Assembly: GCA_017456885.1 (NCBI GenBank)
Contig: JAFTIM010000015.1
Coordinates: 62,001-126,000, forward strand
Direction of reading: 5' to 3'
Length of the DNA: 64,000 bases
From: Paludibacteraceae bacterium
GTDB taxonomy: Bacteria; Bacteroidota; Bacteroidia; Bacteroidales; Paludibacteraceae
Position 1 is the stretch's first letter. Every line of letters starts with the position of its first letter. Positions 34,201-44,610 of the stretch are shown one piece after another. Below the pieces are notes generated by a model. It was not told the origin of the DNA. It ran no database searches and was given only the letters and a program-made list of their open reading frames with translations. The translations under genes and the position numbers were made by a program.

Positions 34201-35241
34201 ATGGATTTATCGAAATTAGTAAGAAAAAACATTCTTGACCTCAAACCCTACTCTTGTGCAAGAGACGAGTTCAAAGGCGAAGCTTCGGTGTTTGTCGATG
34301 CCAACGAAAATCCCTTCGATACGGGGCTGAATCGCTATCCCGACCCGTTGCAAAACACGCTGAAAGCAACGATAGCCAAGGTAAAAAACGTAAACGCAGC
34401 GAATATTTTTATCGGCAACGGCAGCGACGAACCCATCGACCTGATTTACAGGGTTTTTTGCGAACCATGCATCAACAATGTAGTCGCCATCGACCCAACC
34501 TACGGAATGTATAAGGTTTGTGCCGACATTAACAACGTAGCCTACCGCAGCGTACCCCTTTCCGACAATTTCGAATTGGTAGCAGAAGAATTACTCAGAA
34601 AAGTCGATGCCAACACCAAAGTCATTTGGCTCTGCTCGCCCAACAACCCGACCGGCAATTTGCTCAACGAGCAGGAAATCGAAACGGTTTTAAACGCTTT
34701 TGAGGGAATCGTCGTAATCGACGAGGCTTACATCGACTTTTCGGGTAAAGAATCGTGGAACAGACGATTGTCCGAATACCCTCATCTCATCGTTTTGCAA
34801 ACGTTCTCCAAAGCATGGGGTTGCGCCGCCATACGGCTCGGCATGGCATTTGCGTCGGAGGAAATCGTGCAAACACTCAACAAAGTGAAATACCCCTACA
34901 ACATCAACATTCTCACGCAAAAACAGGCATTGGAGCGGCTCTCCAACGTAGAAATGCTTAACAGCCACGTTACTTACATTTTGAAGCAAAGAGAGTGGTT
35001 GAAAAACGAATTGGAGCAACTCCCCATTGTAGAAAAAGTGTACGGGAGCGACGCCAATTTTCTACTTGTAAAGGTAAAAAACGCGAATAAAACGTACGAC
35101 TATTTGGCTGCAAACGGCATCATTGTCCGAAATCGCAACAATGTAACATTGTGTGCCAATTGTTTGCGCATCACCATCGGATTGGTTCGCGAAAACGAAC
35201 TATTGATAGGTGCTCTCAAAAAATTTTCCGGCAACAGATGA
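34201..35241 (+). CDS. hisC: Histidinol-phosphate aminotransferase
   Basis: HisC transaminates imidazole-acetol phosphate to histidinol phosphate with PLP. The 346-residue fold-type I enzyme has VDANENPFDTGLNRYPDPLQ, NIFIGNGSDEPIDLIYR, LCSPNNPTGNLL, VVIDEAYIDFS and the PLP lysine in QTFSKAWGCAAIRLGMAFAS. Its TGA overlaps the ATG of the next gene (ATGA at 35238-35241), so the genes are translationally coupled. hisB, which usually follows hisC in Bacteroidota, is not here. Confidence 0.95.
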   Translation: MDLSKLVRKNILDLKPYSCARDEFKGEASVFVDANENPFDTGLNRYPDPLQNTLKATIAKVKNVNAANIFIGNGSDEPIDLIYRVFCEPCINNVVAIDPTYGMYKVCADINNVAYRSVPLSDNFELVAEELLRKVDANTKVIWLCSPNNPTGNLLNEQEIETVLNAFEGIVVIDEAYIDFSGKESWNRRLSEYPHLIVLQTFSKAWGCAAIRLGMAFASEEIVQTLNKVKYPYNINILTQKQALERLSNVEMLNSHVTYILKQREWLKNELEQLPIVEKVYGSDANFLLVKVKNANKTYDYLAANGIIVRNRNNVTLCANCLRITIGLVRENELLIGALKKFSGNR

Positions 35242-36740
35242 ACATTTTTTCTGCGAACACCATAAAAGAAATTGACCGCCAAACCATTGATATCGAAGGC
35301 ATAAAAAGTATCGATTTGATGGAACGGGCAGCAAGTGCGTTTGTCGAGGCGGCAAAAAAAATATTATCGCCACACGAGCGCATTTTTATTTTTGCAGGCA
35401 ACGGCAACAACGGCGGCGACGCTTTTGCCATCGCACGTATGTTGTCGGAGCAAGGTTTTGATACAAAACTCTTTTTTGTAGATACCAATACGCACTGCTC
35501 CCCCGACTGCAAAAAGAACAAGGAACGGTTTTTACAAAAATTTCCAAAGCGGTTTTTCTGCATACAAAATGTTGAAGAACTGCCTGTATTCGATTGCGAC
35601 ACAATTATCGACGGCATATTCGGAAGCGGGCTCAATCGTCCCGTAGATGGTTTATACAAACAATGCATACTGGCTATCAACCGTAGCCAAAAACGAGTAC
35701 TTGCCATCGACATACCATCGGGGCTACCCGCCGACGGCATCAATTTCGGCAACGACACTGCCATCAAAGCAACCGAAACTTACACCTTTCAATTTCCGAA
35801 ACTCGCATTCCTGCTGCCCGAAAACGAACAATACGTCAGCCGTTTTGAAATAGTGGACATCGGTTTGAAATCGGATCAAATCGGTAGCGATTTGTACTAC
35901 ACAAACATAATCGACATACGCCCACTAATCCGCCAACGCTTACCATTTTCGCACAAAGGGACATTCGGACACGCCCTGTTTGTAGGCGGAAGCAAAGGCA
36001 AATCGGGGGCTGCCATTTTAGCGGCAAAAGCAGTGCTTCGCACAGGAGCGGGATTGCTGACCGTTTTGACCGCAAAAAGTGTGGCACAGCATTTCCCCAC
36101 CGCACTACCCGAGGCAATGACATTGGTGCAAGGCAACAATTTTATCAGCAAAATTCCCGTAAACGACAATTACACCGCTGCCGGCATCGGCTGCGGTTTA
36201 GGCACCAAATACCGAACAAAACGGGCTTTAAGAAAATGGCTCTCGAAACAGACAAAAGGAGTTGTGTTGGACGCCGACGCACTCAATCTGCTGTCAAAAA
36301 CACGCAACGGAACGGCTCTTATTCCTAAAAACAGCATCATCACACCGCATTTAAAGGAATTCGACCGAATTGTGGGGAGTTCGCAAAATAATATCGAGCG
36401 TTTGCAAAAAGCATTAACTCTTGCAAAGAAAAACACTATCTTTGTGGTGCTTAAAGGGCATTTCACTGCAGTTGTTACACCCACAGGCAAGATACATTTC
36501 AACACTTCGGGAAATGCAGGAATGGCAACGGCAGGAAGCGGCGATGTACTGACAGGCATCATTTTAGGATTGTTGGCACAAAAATACGATGCCGAAACTG
36601 CCGCAATAGTCGGCGTTTTTTTGCACGGACTTGCAGCCGACACGGCAATAGAAACGACATCGGAAGAAGCCCTTTTAGCAAGTGATATTATCAATGGTAT
36701 AGGAAAAGCCTATTTAAGAATAAAAAATATCGGGAAATGA
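35238..36740 (+). CDS. nnr: Bifunctional NAD(P)H-hydrate repair enzyme
   Basis: This enzyme repairs hydrated NAD(P)H: the N-terminal epimerase (YjeF-N) interconverts the epimers and the C-terminal ADP-dependent dehydratase (YjeF-C) restores the cofactor. The start at 35238 is set by MNIFSANTIKEIDRQTI and by the ATGA overlap with hisC; the longer frame only runs back through hisC. Epimerase motifs are FAGNGNNGGDAFAIARML, IFGSGLNRPVDG and IDIPSGLPADG. Dehydratase motifs are FVGGSKGKSGAAILAAKA, VLDADALNLL, ITPHLKEFDRI and NAGMATAGSGDVLTGII. The 500-residue length matches the fused form. Confidence 0.95.
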   Translation: MNIFSANTIKEIDRQTIDIEGIKSIDLMERAASAFVEAAKKILSPHERIFIFAGNGNNGGDAFAIARMLSEQGFDTKLFFVDTNTHCSPDCKKNKERFLQKFPKRFFCIQNVEELPVFDCDTIIDGIFGSGLNRPVDGLYKQCILAINRSQKRVLAIDIPSGLPADGINFGNDTAIKATETYTFQFPKLAFLLPENEQYVSRFEIVDIGLKSDQIGSDLYYTNIIDIRPLIRQRLPFSHKGTFGHALFVGGSKGKSGAAILAAKAVLRTGAGLLTVLTAKSVAQHFPTALPEAMTLVQGNNFISKIPVNDNYTAAGIGCGLGTKYRTKRALRKWLSKQTKGVVLDADALNLLSKTRNGTALIPKNSIITPHLKEFDRIVGSSQNNIERLQKALTLAKKNTIFVVLKGHFTAVVTPTGKIHFNTSGNAGMATAGSGDVLTGIILGLLAQKYDAETAAIVGVFLHGLAADTAIETTSEEALLASDIINGIGKAYLRIKNIGK

Positions 36741-37795
36741 TAAAAAAACAGATTTTACTTGCGATTCTTTCGCTCTGCTTTCTTGCTCCTATCAATGCAA
36801 AAACGAACATTACTCCGGTCGGAAAAAAACGCATCAAAAACGGACAAAGCATTTTTTATGCTTTACCGAAAAACGAATTGGCCATAAAAATAACGACTAT
36901 TCACACTTGGGAGAAAAAGGGACCTTTTTATCGGTATGCAGGTCGATTTTTAGCAGAAGAGAACATTATCACGGAAGACAATGATATTTGGAGTATCAAC
37001 AGCATTGAAATAAAAAACATCGCAACAGCCGACACAGCGCAGATTTTTCAAATAAAGCCCTCGAAAAAATCAATCGCAAACCTCATCACGCTCAACAACA
37101 ACGGCGTTATTTGCAGCATTAACGCGCCGAAACACAAAAAAACGCCAACGGATGCAACTTCCGACATAAAAGAATTTAAAGAAACGGCGTTAATTTTCGA
37201 CAAAAGCGTTTTAGGCGAGGAAGCCCTCATTGCCAACTCCACGGCAAAAATGGCAGAACTTGCCGCCAAGCAGATTTATCGCATTCGCGAAAACAGAATT
37301 TCGCTTCTCACGGGTGATTTGGATTTTCCGGCCGACAGCGAATCACTGAAAATACTATTGAACGAGATGGACAAAACCGAACAAAAATTGTTGGAACTTT
37401 TTGTCGGCAAACAAGTGAAAGACACCTGCATCGAAACGCTCTACTTTACACCCGATGCCGACACCGACGAAGTTTTCATTCGCTTTTCGAAAGACTTGGG
37501 ATTGGTATCAAAAGACGATTTATCAGGAGAACCTATCTATATAAAAGTTGTTGCCGAAAAAAGAAATCTCAATCTCCACCCGAAAAAGAGAGAAAAATCG
37601 GGCATACACTATCGCTACCCTGCCATGGCCGACATTACCATTTACAATACAAAGGGGAATCTCCTACATCAGCGTTATGCCATAGCACAACTCGGCGATA
37701 TTCTCATTTTGCCACAAAAGTTATTACAGAAAAACAACCATATATTATTCGACGAAAACAACGGGCAACTCCTTCAAATAAGGGAGAAAAAATAG
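36737..37795 (+). CDS. DUF4831 family secreted protein
   Basis: A 352-residue protein with a signal peptide (KKQILLAILSLCFLAPINA). The mature part starts with a YALPKNELAIKITTIHTWEKKGPFYRYAGRFL pattern typical of DUF4831, a Bacteroidota family of unknown function that is mostly beta. The C-terminal region has GIHYRYPAMADITIYN and RYAIAQLGDILILPQ. It overlaps the nnr stop codon (ATGA) and precedes uvrA by 9 bases, so it belongs to the same run of genes. Periplasmic location is an inference from the signal. Confidence 0.82.
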   Translation: MIKKQILLAILSLCFLAPINAKTNITPVGKKRIKNGQSIFYALPKNELAIKITTIHTWEKKGPFYRYAGRFLAEENIITEDNDIWSINSIEIKNIATADTAQIFQIKPSKKSIANLITLNNNGVICSINAPKHKKTPTDATSDIKEFKETALIFDKSVLGEEALIANSTAKMAELAAKQIYRIRENRISLLTGDLDFPADSESLKILLNEMDKTEQKLLELFVGKQVKDTCIETLYFTPDADTDEVFIRFSKDLGLVSKDDLSGEPIYIKVVAEKRNLNLHPKKREKSGIHYRYPAMADITIYNTKGNLLHQRYAIAQLGDILILPQKLLQKNNHILFDENNGQLLQIREKK

Positions 37796-37804
37796 TGATG
37801 TTGC

Positions 37805-40570
37805 GTGGAAAATTTCATTAAAATAAAAAATGCCCGTGTTCACAACCTTAAAGGAATTGACGTTCAAATTCCGCACAACAAAATAACCGTCATCACGGGG
37901 CTTTCGGGTTCGGGGAAGTCGTCGTTGGCATTCGATACCATCTATGCAGAAGGGCAACGACGATATATAGAGAGCCTATCTGCGTATGTACGGCAATTTT
38001 TGGGCAAAATAAACAAACCGGAAGTCGATTTTATCGAGGGGATACCTCCTGCTATCGCCATCGAACAACGTGTCAATATCAGGAATCCTCATTCTACGGT
38101 GGGAAGCAGTACCGAAATCTACGACTACCTGCGCCTTTTGTTTGCCCGTGTCGGGAAAACATATTCACCCGTAACAGGTAAAATCGTAAAACAAGACAGT
38201 GTAGAGTCTGTTTGCGATTTTGTAAAAAACATACCCGAACACACAAAAATCATTATCCTTTGTCCAATAAAAGTTCCAAACGGGAGAAAGCCGAAAGAGC
38301 ATTTGGAAATACTTCTGCAACAAGGGTTTACACGAATAGAGAACAATGGCTCTTATCTTACGATACAAGAGATTCTGGAGCAAGACACGGTACTCGAAAA
38401 CCCGCTTCTTGTTATCGACCGGTTGGTAACAGCGCCGACACAGATTTTTCAAAGTCGATTGTTCGATTCCATCGAAACGGCTTTTTTCGAAGGTAACGGA
38501 ACTTGTATTGTCGAAATCCTTGACGGCAACACAACACGAAAGCATTCGTTTTCAAAAGATTTAATCATCGACGGAATGAGGTTCGAGCTACCGTCGGAGC
38601 AAATGTTCAACTTTAACAATCCAATGGGAGCCTGTCCTACATGCGAAGGTTTCGGGAAAATTATCGGAATCGACGAGCATTTGGTCATTCCCGATCCGAA
38701 TCTGTCCGTTTATCAGAATGCGGTAGCTTGCTGGCGTGGAGAGATAATGGGTCAGTGGAAAAACAATTTGATTTACAATGCTCATTTGTGTAAATTTCCC
38801 ATTCATCGTCCATACAATCAACTCTCCGAACAAGAGAAAAAAATGCTTTGGGAAGGCACACCCTATTTTCAAGGCATCAACGCATTTTTTCAGATGCTTG
38901 AAAACGAACAATACAAAATCCAATATCGAGTAATGCTTGCCCGTTACCGAGGGAAAACGACATGTCCCGATTGTCACGGCACACGACTAAAAAAAGAGGT
39001 ACAATGGATTAAGGTCGGAGGGAAAAACATCACGGAATTGACATCGCTTCCCATAACCGATTTATATCGTTTCTTTGAAACATTGCAATTGGACGAACAT
39101 GATAGCATCATAGCGGAAAGACTTTTGATAGAAATTAAAAGCCGTTTAAAGTTCTTAATCAATGTTGGATTGGGCTATCTCCGCCTCGATCGTCCGTCAA
39201 ATACATTATCCGGTGGCGAAAGCCAACGTATCAATCTCACGACATCTATCGGGAGCGGATTGGTCGGGGCTCTTTATATTTTAGACGAGCCGAGCATCGG
39301 TTTGCATCCTCGCGACACACACCTTTTGATTGATGTACTGAAAGCATTAAGGGATTTGGGGAATACGATTGTCGTTGTAGAACACGACGACGAAATTATT
39401 AGGAGTGCCGATTACATTGTGGACATCGGACCCGATGCAGGAAGACTTGGCGGTGAGGTTGTTTTTCAAGGTTCGTTCGACGAACTGATTTCAAAAAAAG
39501 AACTCAAAATTTCCCATACATACAATTTTCTTACGCAAAAAGAGTACATACCGACTCCCGCCAAAAGGCGACAGTCAAAAAAATATATCCAAATACGTAA
39601 TGCGTCGGTAAATAATCTGAAAAACATCAACGTAAAAATACCGCTTAACATGATGACCGTGGTTACCGGAGTGAGCGGAAGCGGGAAATCATCTCTTGTT
39701 CGCAACGTTTTATACGAATCTCTGCGAAAATATTACGACCTAAACGAAACAAATCAAGAAAATTTAGGCGGGGATTTAACCTTGTTAAGCGGCATTGAGT
39801 TTGTCGACCAAAATCCCATCGGAAAATCCTCGCGTTCGAATCCCGCCACATACTTGAAAGCTTTTGACGAAATCCGAAAACTATATGCCGAGCAACCATT
39901 GGCTCGCCAAATGGGTTTTACACCTGCCTTTTTCTCCACAAACGTCGAAGGCGGTCGTTGCGAAGAGTGTCAGGGAGAAGGGAGCATTAAAATGGAAATG
40001 CAATTTATGGCCGATATTGAAATTGAATGCGAAAGTTGCCACGGGAAAAAATACAAACAAGACATATTGGAAGTTCTTTATCGGGGAAAAAGCATTTTCG
40101 ACATACTGGATATGACAATCAATCAAGCCATTGAGTTTTTCGGCGAAGAAAACGGTGGTACGGAACAACGCATTTTAAAAAAATTACGCCCTTTGCAAGA
40201 TGTCGGACTCGGATATATAAAACTCGGGCAAGCCTCAAGTTCATTGTCAGGTGGCGAAAACCAACGTGTCAAGTTGGCATCAATCCTTGCCGAAGAAAAA
40301 AAGACCCCAACCTTATTTTTATTTGACGAGCCAACAGTAGGTCTGCATTTCCACGACATCAAAAATCTTTTAAACTCGTTTTACGCCCTACTGCAAAAAG
40401 GGCACACGATAGTGATTATCGAACATAACACCGAAATAATCAAATGTGCCGACCACATTATCGACATGGGACCCGAAGGTGGTGAAAATGGCGGCAACAT
40501 CGTATTCGAGGGTACTCCCGAAATGCTTGCAACCTGCGGACAAAGTTACACCGCAAAATTTTTAAAGTGA
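37805..40570 (+). CDS. uvrA: Excinuclease ABC subunit A
   Basis: UvrA finds bulky DNA lesions and loads UvrB. The 921-residue protein has two ABC modules: Walker A GLSGSGKSSLAF and GVSGSGKSSLVRNV, ABC signatures LSGGESQRINL and LSGGENQRVKL, and Walker B regions YILDEPSIGLHP and LFDEPTVGLHF. Two zinc modules are intact: CPTCEGFG with CPDCHG, and CEECQGEG with CESCHG. The start is GTG at 37805; no in-frame ATG is placed to give MENFIKIKNARVHNLKGIDV. It starts 9 bases after the DUF4831 gene. Confidence 0.96.
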   Translation: MENFIKIKNARVHNLKGIDVQIPHNKITVITGLSGSGKSSLAFDTIYAEGQRRYIESLSAYVRQFLGKINKPEVDFIEGIPPAIAIEQRVNIRNPHSTVGSSTEIYDYLRLLFARVGKTYSPVTGKIVKQDSVESVCDFVKNIPEHTKIIILCPIKVPNGRKPKEHLEILLQQGFTRIENNGSYLTIQEILEQDTVLENPLLVIDRLVTAPTQIFQSRLFDSIETAFFEGNGTCIVEILDGNTTRKHSFSKDLIIDGMRFELPSEQMFNFNNPMGACPTCEGFGKIIGIDEHLVIPDPNLSVYQNAVACWRGEIMGQWKNNLIYNAHLCKFPIHRPYNQLSEQEKKMLWEGTPYFQGINAFFQMLENEQYKIQYRVMLARYRGKTTCPDCHGTRLKKEVQWIKVGGKNITELTSLPITDLYRFFETLQLDEHDSIIAERLLIEIKSRLKFLINVGLGYLRLDRPSNTLSGGESQRINLTTSIGSGLVGALYILDEPSIGLHPRDTHLLIDVLKALRDLGNTIVVVEHDDEIIRSADYIVDIGPDAGRLGGEVVFQGSFDELISKKELKISHTYNFLTQKEYIPTPAKRRQSKKYIQIRNASVNNLKNINVKIPLNMMTVVTGVSGSGKSSLVRNVLYESLRKYYDLNETNQENLGGDLTLLSGIEFVDQNPIGKSSRSNPATYLKAFDEIRKLYAEQPLARQMGFTPAFFSTNVEGGRCEECQGEGSIKMEMQFMADIEIECESCHGKKYKQDILEVLYRGKSIFDILDMTINQAIEFFGEENGGTEQRILKKLRPLQDVGLGYIKLGQASSSLSGGENQRVKLASILAEEKKTPTLFLFDEPTVGLHFHDIKNLLNSFYALLQKGHTIVIIEHNTEIIKCADHIIDMGPEGGENGGNIVFEGTPEMLATCGQSYTAKFLK

Positions 40571-40650
40571 ACAAGATAAGCAAAGCGAAAAACACTCGCT
40601 TACGGCTATTCTTTTTTTACATTTTTACGCCCCTTTATTTAAAAAAACTC

Positions 40651-40658
40651 TATATTTG
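40651..40658 (+). promoter_or_regulatory. -7 box (TATATTTG) of secDF
   Basis: TATATTTG matches TAnnTTTG 41 bases upstream of the secDF ATG; no good -33 element. An AAGCGA/TCGCTT inverted repeat at 40583-40601 follows uvrA but has no adjacent T-run. Confidence 0.55.
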
Positions 40659-40699
40659 CATTTCTTTATAAAAACGGATAATTAAAAAAATATTAAAAC

Positions 40700-43600
40700 A
40701 TGCAAAACAAAGGATTTGTAAGACTATTTTCAGTGTTGTTACTATTGGTTTGTTTGTATTATCTATCATTCACCGCTGTAACAAATTACCATGAAAACAA
40801 GGCGAAAAAAATCGCCGGAGAAAACAATGCAATTGAGTTGGCTTATTTGGATTCAATTGCAGGAGAGAAAGTTTGGTTTGGATATACATTCAAACAATGC
40901 CGAGAAAAAGAGCTCAATTTGGGTTTGGACTTAAAAGGAGGTATGAATGTAACGTTAGAAGTTTCTATTCCTGACATTTTGAATGTATTGTCAGGCTACA
41001 ATACTTCAGAGAACTTTCAATTGGCTATCGAAAATGCAAAACAACGCCAACACAATAGTCAAGAAGATTTCCTGAATCTTTTCTATGACGAGTTCAAAAA
41101 GATTGACCCCGATGCTCAATTATCTACAATTTTCAGCACATTCAATCTGAAAGAAAAAATACAACGTACGTCGACCAACGACGAAGTCATGAAAGTGTTG
41201 AACGAAGAGGTAAATGCTGCCATTGACAACTCATTCAATGTAATTCGTAATCGTATCGACCGTTTCGGTGTTGTACAACCTAACATTCAACGTCTTGATG
41301 CTCAAGGACGTATTATGGTGGAGCTACCGGGTATAAAAGAGCCGGAACGTGTTCGTAAATTGTTACAAGGTTCGGCCAATCTCGAATTTTGGGAAACATA
41401 CGAGCTATCGGAAATCATTGCTCACTTGAGCGATGCAAACGATGTAATCAGAGCATTAAACGAAGCCAATGTTCAAGAAGAAGTTGCTGAAGTTGCCGTT
41501 GAGTCGACCATTGATGAAACCGAATCGGAAACAGAAACAGACTCTTTAGCTTCCGTCATAGAAAACAACGACACACAAACCGATGCAGAAAAGTTTGCTG
41601 CGTATAAAAAGGGAAATCCTCTTTTTGCCGTACTAAACATCTACGCAAATGGTGGTCAAGTACGTCCGGGTCCTGCTGTTGGAATGGCATTAGCATCTGA
41701 TACTGCAAAAGTTAACGCCTATTTACGTATGAAGCAGGTTAAAGACGTATTACCAAGAGACTTGGCTTTAAAATGGACGGTAAAAAGTATCAACGATGAA
41801 TCAAAAACCGGCATCTTTGAACTGATTGCAATAAAAGTAACCAACCGAGACGGACGTGCCCCATTGAGCGGAGAAGTAATCACAGATGCAAATGCCGATT
41901 TCGGACAATTCTCATCGTCGGCAAACGTAAATATGCAAATGAACTCCGAGGGGAGCAAAACATGGGCTCGTTTGACAAAAGAAAACATCGGCAAATGTAT
42001 TGCAATTGTACTCGACGACTATGTATATTCTTATCCGAGAGTAAATAGTGAAATCACAGGCGGACGCTCCGAAATAACAGGCAACTTTACCACACAAGAG
42101 GCAAAAGACTTGGCTAACGTACTCAAATCAGGAAAAATGCCTGCTCCTACCAGAATTGTTCAAGAAGATATTGTCGGACCGTCATTAGGTCAAACCGCCA
42201 TCAAAAACGGTATGATTTCATTTATCATTGCATTTATCCTCGTATTACTCTATATGATATGCTATTATGGGTTAATACCGGGACTTATAGCCGACTTCGC
42301 TTTATTGTCAAACATGTTCTTTATGTTTGGAATTATGGCATCGTTCCAAGCGGTATTAACACTACCCGGTATCGCAGGTATTGTACTGACATTGGGTATG
42401 GCGATTGATGCAAATGTTCTGATTTATGAGCGTACACGTGAGGAGTTGGCTGCAGGTAAAAACTTAAAGAAAGCCATTGCCGATGGATATAAAAATGCCT
42501 ACTCCGCAATTTTGGATGGGAATATCACCACGTTGTTGACAGGTATTGTTCTGTTTGTATTCGGTACAGGTCCTATCAGAGGTTTTGCCACAACCTTGAT
42601 TATCGGTATCATTACTACCTTGTTTACATCTATATTCTTAACACGTTTGTTGTTTGAACGTATTATGGCAAAAGAGAAAATGCCGAATCTGCAATTCACG
42701 ACAAACATTACAAAAAATTGGTTTAGAAATTGTAATATCAATTTTGTTAAAACACGTAAAATCGGGTACATCATTTCCGGCGTTCTTATGCTGACAGCAA
42801 TCGTATCGTTAGCAACAAAAGGGTTAGAGCAAGGTATCGATTTCAGTGGAGGACGCAACTATGTGATTCGTTTTGAACAACCCGTAAACGATGATATCGA
42901 CGACATTCGCGAAAATCTATCAAACGTATTTACCAATTCACAAGTCAGTGTAATCACAATGGGAACAGCTAATCAAATTCGTATCTCTACCAACTACGAA
43001 ATAGAGAACACCGCCGATGACATTGACGAGAAATTGGAAAGTATGTTGTACAATGCGCTTAAAAACCAGAACCTATTATCAGAAAATGTCAGCAAGGATT
43101 TGTTTGTAGAAGGTTATGTTGTAAAAGACGGTCTTTATCAGACGGACGACCACAGCGGAGCTACTTCATTTGGTATTCAGAGTTCACAAAAAGTAGGTCC
43201 TACAGTTGCTTCCGATATAAAAATCTCGGCTATATGGGCGATTCTAATTTCTTTAGTGGTAATCGGATTGTACATATTGATTCGCTTTAGAAATATTGCA
43301 TTCTCTGTCGGGACGATTGTTGCTTTAATACACGACACATTATTTATTTTCGGTATTTATTCGATATTCTCTTCGATATTGCCGTTCTCATTAGAGATTG
43401 ACCAAACATTCATTGCCGCCATTCTTACAATTATCGGATATTCGGTAAACGATACGGTAGTTATATTCGACCGCATTCGTGAAGATATTGCACTTTATCC
43501 GAAACGTGACAAAACATCACTATTCAATATGGCATTAAATTCAACTCTTGGTCGTACTTTCAGTACCTCGTTAAGTACGATATTAGTCGTATTGGCAATG

Positions 43601-43756
43601 TTTATTTTTGGAGGAGAAACCATTCGCGGATTCTTGTTTGCAATGTTGCTTGGTATGATTATCGGTATTTATTCCACTTTGTATATTGCAACACCAATCG
43701 CTTTTGAATTCTCTCGCAGAAAGGAAGCTAAACAGGAGAAGGAAAAGGAAAAATAA
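40700..43756 (+). CDS. secDF: Fused protein translocase SecDF
   Basis: SecDF uses the proton gradient to help Sec export from the periplasmic side. The 1018-residue protein fuses SecD and SecF. SecD: an N-terminal helix, LGLDLKGGMNVTLEV, a long periplasmic P1 domain with an acidic insertion at about 270-300, then helices with GIAGIVLTLGMAIDANVLIYERTREEL. SecF: GLEQGIDFSGGRNYVIRF and IGYSVNDTVVIFDRIRED with the conserved aspartate. Each half has six helices. Fusion is usual in Bacteroidota. It ends with a perfect terminator. Confidence 0.96.
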   Translation: MQNKGFVRLFSVLLLLVCLYYLSFTAVTNYHENKAKKIAGENNAIELAYLDSIAGEKVWFGYTFKQCREKELNLGLDLKGGMNVTLEVSIPDILNVLSGYNTSENFQLAIENAKQRQHNSQEDFLNLFYDEFKKIDPDAQLSTIFSTFNLKEKIQRTSTNDEVMKVLNEEVNAAIDNSFNVIRNRIDRFGVVQPNIQRLDAQGRIMVELPGIKEPERVRKLLQGSANLEFWETYELSEIIAHLSDANDVIRALNEANVQEEVAEVAVESTIDETESETETDSLASVIENNDTQTDAEKFAAYKKGNPLFAVLNIYANGGQVRPGPAVGMALASDTAKVNAYLRMKQVKDVLPRDLALKWTVKSINDESKTGIFELIAIKVTNRDGRAPLSGEVITDANADFGQFSSSANVNMQMNSEGSKTWARLTKENIGKCIAIVLDDYVYSYPRVNSEITGGRSEITGNFTTQEAKDLANVLKSGKMPAPTRIVQEDIVGPSLGQTAIKNGMISFIIAFILVLLYMICYYGLIPGLIADFALLSNMFFMFGIMASFQAVLTLPGIAGIVLTLGMAIDANVLIYERTREELAAGKNLKKAIADGYKNAYSAILDGNITTLLTGIVLFVFGTGPIRGFATTLIIGIITTLFTSIFLTRLLFERIMAKEKMPNLQFTTNITKNWFRNCNINFVKTRKIGYIISGVLMLTAIVSLATKGLEQGIDFSGGRNYVIRFEQPVNDDIDDIRENLSNVFTNSQVSVITMGTANQIRISTNYEIENTADDIDEKLESMLYNALKNQNLLSENVSKDLFVEGYVVKDGLYQTDDHSGATSFGIQSSQKVGPTVASDIKISAIWAILISLVVIGLYILIRFRNIAFSVGTIVALIHDTLFIFGIYSIFSSILPFSLEIDQTFIAAILTIIGYSVNDTVVIFDRIREDIALYPKRDKTSLFNMALNSTLGRTFSTSLSTILVVLAMFIFGGETIRGFLFAMLLGMIIGIYSTLYIATPIAFEFSRRKEAKQEKEKEK

Positions 43757-43772
43757 TCCTTCCCCTCTCAAT

Positions 43773-43808
43773 AAAAAAAGGATAAGAAAGTTTTCTTATC
43801 CTTTTTTT
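43773..43808 (+). terminator. Terminator after secDF
   Basis: Seven A, GGATAAGAAA, a 2-base loop, TTTCTTATCC and seven T make a 17-bp perfect stem. The A-rich left arm makes it bidirectional, serving the convergent patatin gene too. Confidence 0.9.
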
Positions 43809-43828
43809 ATTTGTCAAGCCGTTAGTTA

Positions 43829-44596
43829 TTATGCTAACCCCAATTCTTTAAATTTATCCATTGCAGCCGCATAACCGATATCAAAAATTTCCCTGCACTT
43901 CGAAATTTCAAACATACCGAAGTTACGAGCCTCTACCGGCTCTATCACAATATCGCAGAGTTGTTTTTGAGAAACAGTATTGGCTTGTATCAGCAAGTGA
44001 TATACTCGCTCGAAAACATCTAATACATTGCCCATTTTACCCATTTTTACTATCGGATTGACATGCACGCCTACCAATGTATCGCATTGGTCCCTGATTA
44101 CAGAGCAAGGAATATTACAAAATATACCTCCATCAACATAAAACTTTTTATCAATCTCTTTCGGACTTAATGCAATAGGAACACTTGACGATGCTATGAT
44201 TTTATCCAACAACGTCCCTTCTGTAAAGTACTCCACTTTACCATCGGTCAAGTTAGTCGCATTTACAACAAGAGGAATCTTCAACTCTTCGAAAGTCCTT
44301 GCCCTCAAAGTATTCTCGATTTTAGTAAAAAATTTGTTTGCAGACAAGAATCCTTTACGGGGAGAGGAAACATCAAGAAACTTTATCAAAGTGGAATCCT
44401 CAAAAACGTTTAGAATCTCTTTCGGCGACAAACCGTCGGCATACAATGCCCCAACAATAGAACCTGCACTGACACCGGCAATAATATCAGGTTTCAATCC
44501 GATATCTTCCATCGCTTGCAATACTCCAATATGTGCAAGTCCTTTTGCACCTCCACCACTAAGAGAAAGACCTACCTTATACTTTTTCTGACTCAT
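43829..44596 (-). CDS. Patatin-like phospholipase
   Basis: A 255-residue RssA-type serine lipase-like protein. It has the oxyanion-hole SGGGAKGLAHIGVL, the nucleophile motif GVSAGS (Ser 43) and the catalytic Asp in VDGGIFCNIP (D155), so the Ser-Asp dyad is complete. Substrate is unknown; phospholipid hydrolysis is the family activity. The start lies 14 bases after the stop of the PAP2-like gene, and both belong to the rpoN gene run. Confidence 0.88.
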   Translation of the reverse strand: MSQKKYKVGLSLSGGGAKGLAHIGVLQAMEDIGLKPDIIAGVSAGSIVGALYADGLSPKEILNVFEDSTLIKFLDVSSPRKGFLSANKFFTKIENTLRARTFEELKIPLVVNATNLTDGKVEYFTEGTLLDKIIASSSVPIALSPKEIDKKFYVDGGIFCNIPCSVIRDQCDTLVGVHVNPIVKMGKMGNVLDVFERVYHLLIQANTVSQKQLCDIVIEPVEARNFGMFEISKCREIFDIGYAAAMDKFKELGLA

Positions 44597-44610
44597 AAAA
44601 ATTGATTTTT

